Shown in pieces: positions 1-5,065 of a DNA stretch of 5,065 bases. The stretch lies in the NCBI GenBank assembly GCA_964419255.1, contig CAYQOU010000125.1, positions 1 to 5,065 of the forward strand. The letters run 5' to 3'. Numbering within the stretch: the first letter of the stretch is position 1; every line of letters begins with the position of its first letter. The position numbers and the translations under genes were made by a program. The notes beneath the pieces were generated by a model, which was not told the DNA's origin, made no database searches, and was given only the letters and a program-made list of their open reading frames with translations. This stretch comes from CAZPHU01 sp964419255. Its GTDB lineage: Bacteria > Fibrobacterota > Chitinivibrionia > Chitinivibrionales > CAYFVL01.

Positions 1-10
1 TCTCTCTTAT

Positions 11-25
11 TGCAACTCATTTGCA
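11..25. promoter_or_regulatory. Candidate Zur/Fur-type operator upstream of the regulator gene
   Basis: The sequence reads TGCAA-CTCAT-TTGCA, a perfect 5-5-5 inverted repeat. Read in the 7-1-7 format usual for Fur-family boxes it is TGCAACT-C-ATTTGCA, with 6 of 7 positions matching between arms. It lies 31 bases upstream of the ATG at 57 and overlaps a possible -35 element, which is where an autorepressor would bind. That Fur-family proteins bind short AT-rich palindromes and often control their own gene is established; that this palindrome is the site is inference. The left edge of the window hides whatever lies upstream, so it could equally serve a divergent gene. Confidence 0.5.
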
Positions 26-49
26 TCAAGTCTGTCCGTTACCTATTTT
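21..49 (+). promoter_or_regulatory. Possible weak sigma70 promoter of the regulator gene
   Basis: TTGCAT (21-26) and TATTTT (44-49) are separated by 17 bases, with 3 of 6 and 4 of 6 matches to the -35 and -10 consensus. The -35 half overlaps the palindrome at 11-25, the geometry expected for repression. Transcription would begin near 56-57, giving either a nearly leaderless message for the ATG at 57 or a leader of about 25 bases for the ATG at 81. Matches are modest and this is a tentative call. Confidence 0.3.
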
Positions 50-56
50 CAATGGC

Positions 57-485
57 ATGAAAATCCACGCAAAGCAAGAGATGGCTGGACGGAGAAACAC
101 CTGGCAGCGCAGGGCGATATTGTCTGTACTTGATGGCAGTTCGGCGCCGGTGAGCGCGGAGAGTATTTACCGCAGACTCATTGAAAGCGGCAGAAGCCTG
201 AATCTGTCCACCGTTTATCGGAATCTGGGTGCGCTGGAGGAAAACCATGTCGTGCACCGGCTTGTTCCCGGAGATGGGAAGAAGGCACTGTATTCGCTTC
301 ACGGGGAGAACTGTAACACGCATATGTTGATATGCCGTAAATGTGGCAAAACGCAACTCACCCGGTGGTGTCCGCTGGAGAGGATGGGAAACATGCTTGA
401 GGACGACTCCTTTTATATCGAGTGTCACCACCTGGAGATCCGAGGAGTGTGTGGAAAATGCAAAAGGGCGTTTGGGAATGTATAG
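57..485 (+). CDS. zur: Fur-family metalloregulator, probably the zinc repressor Zur
   Basis: This 142-residue protein has the Fur-family layout. An N-terminal winged helix carries the start motif RRNTWQRR (about residues 11-18) and the recognition helix around LNLSTVYRNL (48-57). A C-terminal metal-binding and dimerisation domain follows. Two CxxC pairs, C93/C96 (CRKC) and C132/C135 (CGKC), form the usual structural zinc site. H82, C86, H89, E122, H124 and H125 are candidates for the regulatory site; a cysteine in that area is a known feature of Zur sites. The adjacent znuABC genes make zinc the likely signal, although Fur, Mur or PerR cannot be excluded by sequence alone. It should repress zinc uptake genes in the cytoplasm when zinc is bound. 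Start: the frame is open to the window edge with a TTG at 21, but that TTG lies inside the palindrome at 11-25, so I prefer ATG 57. ATG 81 is also possible and would begin seven residues before the TWQRR motif. Neither ATG has a clear Shine-Dalgarno sequence. Confidence 0.88.
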   Translation: MKIHAKQEMAGRRNTWQRRAILSVLDGSSAPVSAESIYRRLIESGRSLNLSTVYRNLGALEENHVVHRLVPGDGKKALYSLHGENCNTHMLICRKCGKTQLTRWCPLERMGNMLEDDSFYIECHHLEIRGVCGKCKRAFGNV

Positions 486-543
486 ATGTGGAAATCAAAA
501 GCGACAGGCGATATCTTGGATTTACATATTTGATAATTTTCTC

Positions 544-580
544 ATTACAAATGATGTTTTGGATATACACATTTGCTAAT
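544..580. repeat. Imperfect inverted repeat in the znu promoter region, possible operator
   Basis: ATTACAAATG (544-553) and CATTTGCTAAT (570-580) are inverted copies of each other apart from one extra base, separated by 16 bases. The heptamer CATTTGC at 570-576 also occurs in the palindrome upstream of the regulator gene (18-24). The repeat ends 9 bases before the extended -10 of the znu promoter, so a protein bound here would cover the -35 region. It is not a good match to the full 11-25 palindrome, so calling it a Zur site is tentative. Confidence 0.3.
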
Positions 581-588
581 TTCCGCAT

Positions 589-597
589 TGTTATAAT
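589..597 (+). promoter_or_regulatory. Extended -10 promoter of the znuABC operon
   Basis: TGTTATAAT contains a perfect TATAAT hexamer (592-597) preceded by TGn, the extended -10 signature that can work without a good -35. No convincing -35 is present at the right distance; the region there is covered by the inverted repeat at 544-580. Transcription would start near A604, leaving a leader of about 31 bases before znuA. The CATT-N5-AATG palindrome (586-598) overlaps the hexamer. Confidence 0.6.
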
Positions 598-624
598 GGT
601 TGCACAAAAATCGACATAAAAGAC

Positions 625-633
625 AGGAAAGAG
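625..633 (+). promoter_or_regulatory. Ribosome binding site of znuA
   Basis: AGGAAAGAG is a purine-rich Shine-Dalgarno sequence. The AGGA core at 625-628 sits 6 bases before ATG 635. Together with the promoter just upstream it supports the upstream start of znuA despite the unusually long signal peptide this gives. Confidence 0.6.
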
Positions 634-634
634 C

Positions 635-1714
635 ATGAGAACGCAGATTTCGCGATTTACGTCTTATCAGACGAAATGCTGTTCGGGCAGGTATCAGCAA
701 CAGGTACATATGATCTCGGTTCCTCAGGGCAATGAGCAGGGATTGTATCTATGTAAGAGTCTTTTATCATACGGTATAGTCCTCCTGTTATCATGTTTGA
801 TGCTGTGCGGGATTTTTACCGGATGCGGAAATGATCAGAAAGCGCGCTCTGCGAGAAGAGTCGCATATGTCAGTATTTTGCCGCATGCCTATTTTGCTCA
901 GCGCATCGGCGGGGAACATTTCGACATAGAGACACTTATCGGAACCGGTCAGAATCCGCACAACTACTCCCCCACTCCGGGTCAGATGGCACGTCTTTCT
1001 GATGCGGATCTTTTTTTCAGGGCAGGGGTGGAGTTTGAGGGGGCAATGATTCCCAAGATTAAGCGAATGGCTCCCGAGCTGAAAATTGTCGATCTGCGAC
1101 AAGGAATCGAGATGCGTGAATTTGACCACGGGCATGACCATGCACACGAACACGGCACGGCCGGCGAACACGATCATAATCACGATACGACAGACTATCA
1201 TACCGATGGAAACCATATCGAGGAAGGAAAAGACCCTCATATCTGGCTTTCTCCCCCGCTTGCCAAAAAACAAGCGCAGATAATACGGGATGCATTTATT
1301 AGCGCAAACCCCTCTTCGAAAGATATTTACACGAATGAATATGACACACTCGCCTCGGAGCTTGACAGCCTGGATGCATTTTTGGAGGAAACGCTTAAAT
1401 CTCTGGAGGGCAGCGAGCTGTTTGTATTTCATCCATCATTCGGCTATTTTGCCGACAGATACGGAATGGAGCAGATTGCGGTGGAGATCGGGGGCAAGGA
1501 GCCAAGTGCCCGTGCCCTGACCCGACTGGTCGATAAGGCAAAGAAACGTGGAGCACGAGTAATATTTGTGCAGCCGCAATTTTCGGACAAAAGTGCAAAG
1601 GCAATCGCCGCACAGATAAATGGTACGGTGGTCAGTATCAATCCGCTGCCGGAAAACTATATACAGGAGATGCGCAGCATCGGATTGGTTGTAAAGGATG
1701 CTATCATTGACTAA
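635..1714 (+). CDS. znuA: Zinc ABC transporter substrate-binding lipoprotein ZnuA
   Basis: This 359-residue protein of the ZnuA/PsaA/TroA family (cluster 9 binding proteins) captures zinc outside the inner membrane and delivers it to ZnuB. A hydrophobic stretch at about 42-62 ends in a lipobox-like IFTGC, so C64 should be the lipidated first residue of the mature protein. Family blocks are clear: NPHNYSPTP (107-115), DPHIWLSP (200-207), and FHPSFGYFADRYG (265-277). They supply the three expected metal ligands H109, H202 and H266. Between the first two lies a loop with ten histidines (165-194), typical of zinc-type members and missing from manganese-type ones. N336 in the INPL block sits about where many relatives have an aspartate. 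The 40 residues before the hydrophobic core make an unusually long leader. ATG 635 has the best ribosome site and fits the promoter; ATG 710 is the main alternative and still leaves a complete signal peptide. The 3' end overlaps znuC by 17 bases. Confidence 0.93.
   Translation: MRTQISRFTSYQTKCCSGRYQQQVHMISVPQGNEQGLYLCKSLLSYGIVLLLSCLMLCGIFTGCGNDQKARSARRVAYVSILPHAYFAQRIGGEHFDIETLIGTGQNPHNYSPTPGQMARLSDADLFFRAGVEFEGAMIPKIKRMAPELKIVDLRQGIEMREFDHGHDHAHEHGTAGEHDHNHDTTDYHTDGNHIEEGKDPHIWLSPPLAKKQAQIIRDAFISANPSSKDIYTNEYDTLASELDSLDAFLEETLKSLEGSELFVFHPSFGYFADRYGMEQIAVEIGGKEPSARALTRLVDKAKKRGARVIFVQPQFSDKSAKAIAAQINGTVVSINPLPENYIQEMRSIGLVVKDAIID
1127..1216 (+). other. Histidine-rich metal loop of ZnuA
   Basis: Codons 165-194 of znuA encode ten histidines (165, 167, 169, 171, 173, 179, 181, 183, 189, 194) mixed with Asp, Glu and Gly. 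In characterised ZnuA proteins the loop at this place binds extra zinc and is thought to feed or gate the main site. The regular H-x-H spacing is direct sequence evidence; its role here is taken from the family. Confidence 0.85.
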
Positions 1715-2531
1715 ACACAAATTGGACAGTTACGACCGGGATGAAGTTGTAGTGTTTAAGGATGTATGCTTTGCCTATGCGGACCGGGAGGTACTGCACA
1801 ATATCTCATTTGCGGTGAAAAAAAACAGTTTTGTAGGGGTGGTGGGACCAAATGGGGGCGGAAAAACCACCCTGCTGCGACTTATGCTGGGATTGATTAC
1901 GCCGGGCAGAGGCGCCATAACCGTGATGGGCAACCGGCCACAGAAGGTACGCGGCCGCATCGGCTACGTGATGCAGCACATGGATTACGATTCACGTTTT
2001 CCTGCTCGGGTGGTGGATATAGTGCTGATGGGCCGTATTGGCCACCGTCCTGTCGGTCCGTTTGGCAGGGATGATCAGTTGAAAGCCGCTCATGCCCTCG
2101 AACAGGTTGGCCTCGGAGGATTCGAAAAACGCACCTTCTCGGAGCTGTCCGGCGGCCAACAGCAGCGTGTGCTGATCGCTCAGGCCCTCTCCAGCGAGCC
2201 GGAGCTGCTTCTTCTGGATGAGCCCACCGCCAACATCGACATCGAAGGCGAGCGGGCGATTCATTCGATGCTGACTTCGTTGAAAAAGCATATGACTATC
2301 ATATCTGTTTCGCACAATGTCAACACAGTGTTGAAAGCCGTTACCCACGTTCTTTGTGTAAACAACACCGCGGTTCTCAATCCTATCGAAGAGCTTCATC
2401 CCGATACGATTGCACAAACCTATGGCAACGAGATTGCGGTACTGCATCATGAATTTAGCTGCCATGTCTATGATGCCTCACGGGCGCATAAGATGCCGCA
2501 TAAAGATGACTCCGAGGAGTCGGAAAAATAA
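1698..2531 (+). CDS. znuC: Zinc ABC transporter ATP-binding protein ZnuC
   Basis: This 277-residue ABC ATPase drives zinc import through ZnuB from the cytoplasmic face. All nucleotide-binding motifs are intact. Walker A is GPNGGGKTT (50-58) and the Q-loop glutamine is Q93. The signature LSGGQQQR is at 150-157, Walker B ends in LLLLDEP (170-176) with E175 as the catalytic base, and the H-switch is H206. The segment VMQHMDYDSRFP just after the Q-loop resembles the metal-type (MntB/ZnuC) ATPases. The last 28 residues add five histidines, one cysteine and a highly charged end. The ATG at 1698 lies inside the end of znuA, overlapping it by 17 bases. AAGG directly abuts that ATG, too close for a normal ribosome site, so translation probably depends on coupling with znuA or on a start slightly downstream (TTG 1707 or 1722). 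The ABC domain proper starts near residue 17, so any of these gives a full domain. Confidence 0.92.
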   Translation: MLSLTKHKLDSYDRDEVVVFKDVCFAYADREVLHNISFAVKKNSFVGVVGPNGGGKTTLLRLMLGLITPGRGAITVMGNRPQKVRGRIGYVMQHMDYDSRFPARVVDIVLMGRIGHRPVGPFGRDDQLKAAHALEQVGLGGFEKRTFSELSGGQQQRVLIAQALSSEPELLLLDEPTANIDIEGERAIHSMLTSLKKHMTIISVSHNVNTVLKAVTHVLCVNNTAVLNPIEELHPDTIAQTYGNEIAVLHHEFSCHVYDASRAHKMPHKDDSEESEK

Positions 2532-2533
2532 CC

Positions 2534-3370
2534 ATGCACTTTTTCACCGACCTTTTAACCTACCCGTTTCTTCAGTACGCTCTCATAGCGGGACTTCTGG
2601 CCTCGGTATCCACGGGGGTAGTGGGAAGTATCATAGTAGTACGCCGCTCCACATATATTGCCGGTGCTATCTCTCACTGTGTGCTCGGCGGCATGGGAGT
2701 GGCCCGGTACATGCAAACCGTTTACGATATCGGATGGCTTACCCCCCTGACCGGCGCGACAATCGCCGCCATTGTTGCAGCCGCTGCAATCGGCCTGGCG
2801 ACACTGTACGGAAAGGAACGCATCGATTCGGTGCTCAGTATCGTGTGGGCACTGGGGATGGCGCTGGGAATCACCTTTATCATGAAGACTCCCGGCTACG
2901 GACAGGATCTGATGAGTTATCTGTTTGGAAGCATTCTCATGGTGTCGCCGCAAGATCTTATTCTGATGCTTATCCTGGGCTTGGTCATAATAGTGCTGAT
3001 CAGCCTCTTTTATAACAGTATCGTTACCATACTGTTTCATGAAGAGGCGGCGGTTGTTCACGGGATTCCGGTAGGGCTGTATACGCTAATTATCCTTATA
3101 CTCACCGCCCTGACGGTAGTGCTGCTGGTGCAGGTTGTTGGAATCGTGCTGGTGATTGCTCTTCTGACAATCCCCGCCGCCACCGTATCTCTTTTTGCCC
3201 GCCGTTTGTCGACGATCATGTTGGTATCGGGCATACTCTGCTTTCTTTCCATACTCGGCGGTATCGTGATAAGCTACGAGCCGGAACTCCCGGTTGGAGC
3301 CACCATTATCGAGCTGTCGGCGGTGGTGTATCTGGCAGCGCTCGTGGCCAAAAGATGGAAAGGACGATAA
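2534..3370 (+). CDS. znuB: Zinc ABC transporter permease ZnuB
   Basis: This 278-residue integral membrane protein of the ABC-3 (ZnuB/MntC) family forms the zinc channel in the inner membrane as a homodimer. Hydrophobic segments lie at roughly 12-36, 42-60, 68-92, 97-116, 141-160, 180-216 (two passes), 225-247 and 256-271, in line with the eight or so helices of the family. Recognisable blocks are SHCVLGGMGV (47-56), the cytoplasmic coupling loop HEEAAVVHGIPVG (169-181), which should contact ZnuC, and VVGIVLVIALLTIPAAT (201-217). It begins 2 bases after the znuC stop. A GAGGAG (2514-2519) lies 14 bases upstream of the ATG, farther than ideal, so coupling with znuC is likely. Length is normal and no residue looks disrupted. 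Zinc rather than manganese is inferred from the His-rich ZnuA partner. Confidence 0.93.
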   Translation: MHFFTDLLTYPFLQYALIAGLLASVSTGVVGSIIVVRRSTYIAGAISHCVLGGMGVARYMQTVYDIGWLTPLTGATIAAIVAAAAIGLATLYGKERIDSVLSIVWALGMALGITFIMKTPGYGQDLMSYLFGSILMVSPQDLILMLILGLVIIVLISLFYNSIVTILFHEEAAVVHGIPVGLYTLIILILTALTVVLLVQVVGIVLVIALLTIPAATVSLFARRLSTIMLVSGILCFLSILGGIVISYEPELPVGATIIELSAVVYLAALVAKRWKGR

Positions 3371-3486
3371 ATGAAAAGATATTCCAGAATGAAATAAAAA
3401 TCTCTGCCCACTTATATTCGATAATCTTTCGGTAAAGACGTATGCTTAAATTATAGTTCACCGATAAAAAATTACGCGTTTGTCCT

Positions 3487-3515
3487 TTGACAGATCCTCG
3501 AAAAGCAAATATATT
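3487..3515 (+). promoter_or_regulatory. Strong sigma70-type promoter of the flavoenzyme gene
   Basis: A perfect -35 TTGACA (3487-3492) is followed after exactly 17 bases by TATATT (3510-3515), which matches the -10 consensus at five of six positions. Transcription would begin near 3522, giving a leader of about 38 bases before ATG 3560. This is the best promoter in the window and shows that the gene can be transcribed without the znu operon. An inverted repeat, TCGAA (3498-3502) and TTCGA (3520-3524), brackets the -10 and might be an operator. Confidence 0.75.
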
Positions 3516-3547
3516 CTTCTTCGATTCACCAGAAAACACTTACACAA

Positions 3548-3553
3548 AAGGAG
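3548..3553 (+). promoter_or_regulatory. Ribosome binding site of the flavoenzyme gene
   Basis: AAGGAG is a near-consensus Shine-Dalgarno sequence, 6 bases before ATG 3560. It fixes the start of the gene firmly, and the encoded N-terminus begins directly with the first beta strand of the FAD-binding fold. Confidence 0.85.
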
Positions 3554-3559
3554 CCGGAT

Positions 3560-5023
3560 ATGAAATCCATTGCGGTCATTGGTGCGGGACTGGGTGGGCT
3601 TGTTGCAGGCAATCTTTTAGCTCGCAAGGGATACAAGGTCACCATATTCGAATCCCATGATGCCCCCGGTGGCTATACGGCCGGTTTTCGGCGCAAAGGG
3701 TTTTACTTCGAATCCGGAACACTCTCCTTCGAATCGTCATCACTGGTTTTCAACACTCTCAAAGACATCGGAGTTTACGACAAACTCACCTTCGAACATC
3801 ACCGATACCGCTTTATCACCTCGGATTATGACGGCACTCCTGCTACTTTCGAACACTACAAGAAAATGCTTATGGATGCCTATCCGCAGCAGGTCGAGCC
3901 TCTCAGAAGGTATTTTAAAGAGATCGATGCGCTTTATCGCCCCATGGCCGGCTACATGTCCGGATCGAGAATCGGCAAATACAAGGCAATGGCCGCACTG
4001 GCACTGCTGTATGTGAAACACCGCGGCCGTACGATAACAGAGTTTACATCGAGGTACTTTCCCAGGGGAACGCCGCTATACCATACACTCACCAATCTGG
4101 GCTACCCTGAGATGTCTGCACTGTTTATTGGAGGTGCATTCTACACCCTTTTTGAGGATTACTGGACTGTCAAGGAGGGATTCCAGGCACTCGCCGACGT
4201 CCTGGCCGAAAGATTCAAACAGAACGGCGGTACTTTGCGCCTCCATTCGCCGGTAGACAAAATAACCCTTCAAAACGGCACGGCAACGGGTGTTGTGTGT
4301 AAAGGTGAAGAAATCCCCGCCGATATCGTCATCTCCGCCTGCGACTACAAACATACATTTCTTTCTCTGCTGGATTCCGGCGGCATCGCTCCGGATACAC
4401 TTGATAAGGTTCGCGATACCGCTGTTTCTGAAGGAGTCTGCACTGTTTATTTGGGTCTCTCGCTGTCAAACGATGAACTTCTTGAACGCCTGAAAGCTTC
4501 ACTGATCCTGTATGATGAGACCGGCCAAGATCTGAATATATACGAATCGGGCGATGATCCGGCCTATTTCGAGAAAGCAGCTTTCTCGATACACCACCTC
4601 TCTGAAAAATGCGCATCCCTTGCTCCGCAAGGCAAATCGTCAATCATGCTTCAGGCAGGAGCGCCCTACCACTGGATGGATAACTGGGGCGGCGGTGATC
4701 GCAAACGCTATCTCGAGCTGAAAAAGCAAGTCATGGAAACATTCCTTCAACGATTTGAAGCCCGGTTTACCGGTATAACCAGGGCCATCGAATTTAAGGA
4801 TATGGCCACTCCACGCACCTACGAGCGCTATACGAAAAACACCGACGGGGCCACATCGGCCTGGAGCTGGAACCCGAAAAACAAGTTTTACAAGAAAATG
4901 ATGGGCGTGTATGTCGACACGCCTGTAAAAAACCTTTATATCGGCTCCTGCTGGGCCACGCAGATCGGCGGGCTACCGGGGGCTATCAATGCGGCCTATA
5001 AATGTGTGAAGAAGATCGGGTGA
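3560..5023 (+). CDS. FAD-dependent oxidoreductase, phytoene desaturase/CrtI-like family (COG1233 type)
   Basis: This 487-residue protein is a flavoenzyme with an N-terminal Rossmann fold. The dinucleotide motif GAGLGGLVAG spans 8-17, with E31 at the end of the second strand to hold the adenosine ribose. The APGGYT segment (35-40) follows, as in phytoene desaturases, carotenoid isomerases and retinol saturases. A substrate-domain stretch VKEGFQALADVL (204-215) precedes the NGGTLRLHSPVDKI strand (222-235), another family hallmark. The C-terminal FAD block NLYIGSCWATQIGGLPGAINAAY (458-480) closes the fold; the usual acidic GDxTxPGGG version is replaced by GSCWATQIGG. Upstream of it TPRTYERYT (417-425) is the conserved lead-in. 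The length is normal and the gene intact. The substrate cannot be read from sequence: it could act on an isoprenoid, a fatty or retinoid-like chain, or something else. No carotenoid genes are visible next to it. Start and independent promoter are well supported, and no functional link to zinc uptake is evident. Confidence 0.85.
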   Translation: MKSIAVIGAGLGGLVAGNLLARKGYKVTIFESHDAPGGYTAGFRRKGFYFESGTLSFESSSLVFNTLKDIGVYDKLTFEHHRYRFITSDYDGTPATFEHYKKMLMDAYPQQVEPLRRYFKEIDALYRPMAGYMSGSRIGKYKAMAALALLYVKHRGRTITEFTSRYFPRGTPLYHTLTNLGYPEMSALFIGGAFYTLFEDYWTVKEGFQALADVLAERFKQNGGTLRLHSPVDKITLQNGTATGVVCKGEEIPADIVISACDYKHTFLSLLDSGGIAPDTLDKVRDTAVSEGVCTVYLGLSLSNDELLERLKASLILYDETGQDLNIYESGDDPAYFEKAAFSIHHLSEKCASLAPQGKSSIMLQAGAPYHWMDNWGGGDRKRYLELKKQVMETFLQRFEARFTGITRAIEFKDMATPRTYERYTKNTDGATSAWSWNPKNKFYKKMMGVYVDTPVKNLYIGSCWATQIGGLPGAINAAYKCVKKIG

Positions 5024-5065
5024 CGGAAAACGAAAGCTATTAAAAGGGCTTCGCGCGATATGCGG

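Larger units (their letters stand above)
3371..3559. other. Intergenic region between znuB and the flavoenzyme gene
   Basis: This AT-rich spacer of 189 bases contains no credible gene; an 8-codon frame starts right after the znuB stop but lacks coding features. It holds the promoter and ribosome site of the next gene near its right end. I see no convincing intrinsic terminator for the znu operon: the best hairpin, TCTTT-CGGT-AAAGA (3425-3438), has a five-pair AT-rich stem and no T-run after it. The operon may therefore end by another mechanism or read through. Confidence 0.6.

Noticed and set aside
21..56. N-terminal extension of the regulator starting at TTG 21
   Set aside because: The TTG lies within the 11-25 palindrome, the extra 12 residues look unlike Fur N-termini, and in-frame ATG codons follow at 57 and 81.
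791..1432. Long minus-strand open frame (213 codons) inside znuA
   Set aside because: It is antisense to a well-supported gene, encodes no recognisable domain and has no ribosome site I can see; it is a shadow frame.
2410..3015. Plus-strand frame of 201 codons across the znuC-znuB junction
   Set aside because: It overlaps the conserved ends of both genes in another frame, and its product is rich in Arg, His, Ser and Cys with no family features.
3371..3397. Eight-codon open frame directly after the znuB stop
   Set aside because: It is too short, lacks a ribosome site of its own and shows no pattern suggesting a leader peptide.
3425..3438. Small hairpin TCTTT-CGGT-AAAGA as a terminator of the znu operon
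   Set aside because: The stem is five mostly A-T pairs and no T-run follows, so it fails as an intrinsic terminator.
5031..5053. CGAAAGC / GCTTCG pairing after the flavoenzyme gene as a terminator
   Set aside because: The stem needs a bulge, and the sequence after it is GC-rich instead of T-rich; the window also ends too soon to judge.
1..5065. Mobile elements, CRISPR arrays, RNA genes or a novel defence-like system
   Set aside because: I found no transposase, terminal repeats, spaced direct repeats, tRNA-like fold or unknown gene cluster; every long gene belongs to a recognised family.

Overview
The window carries a compact zinc-acquisition locus followed by one independent flavoenzyme gene, all on the + strand. 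It opens with a Fur-family metalloregulator, most like Zur (57-485). Next comes a tightly packed high-affinity zinc ABC transporter: the substrate-binding lipoprotein ZnuA (635-1714), the ATPase ZnuC (1698-2531) and the permease ZnuB (2534-3370). After a 189-base gap with its own strong sigma70-type promoter there is a FAD-dependent oxidoreductase of the phytoene desaturase/CrtI-like family (3560-5023). The last 42 bases hold nothing I can identify.

How the parts fit together: the regulator should sense cytoplasmic zinc and repress the uptake genes when zinc is sufficient. A 15-base palindrome (TGCAA-N5-TTGCA, 11-25) lies just upstream of the regulator and is a good candidate operator, suggesting autoregulation. 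An extended -10 promoter (TGTTATAAT, 589-597) and a good ribosome site lead into znuA. znuA and znuC overlap by 17 bases and znuC and znuB are 2 bases apart, so the three transporter genes should form one translationally coupled operon. ZnuA has a histidine-rich loop and ZnuC a histidine- and acid-rich tail, both consistent with zinc handling. The flavoenzyme has its own promoter and no evident zinc link, so it is probably a neighbour rather than a partner.

Organism: a bacterium of roughly balanced base composition with AG-rich ribosome binding sites and sigma70-like promoters. The lipoprotein signal on ZnuA fits either a Gram-negative cell (periplasm, inner-membrane anchored) or a Gram-positive one. 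I cannot assign a phylum from the sequence alone.

Overall this is an ordinary metal-homeostasis region. I found no evidence of a mobile element, CRISPR array, RNA gene or undescribed multi-gene system. The points worth a second look are the candidate operators, the unusually long leader of ZnuA, the metal-site residues of ZnuA and the ZnuC tail.
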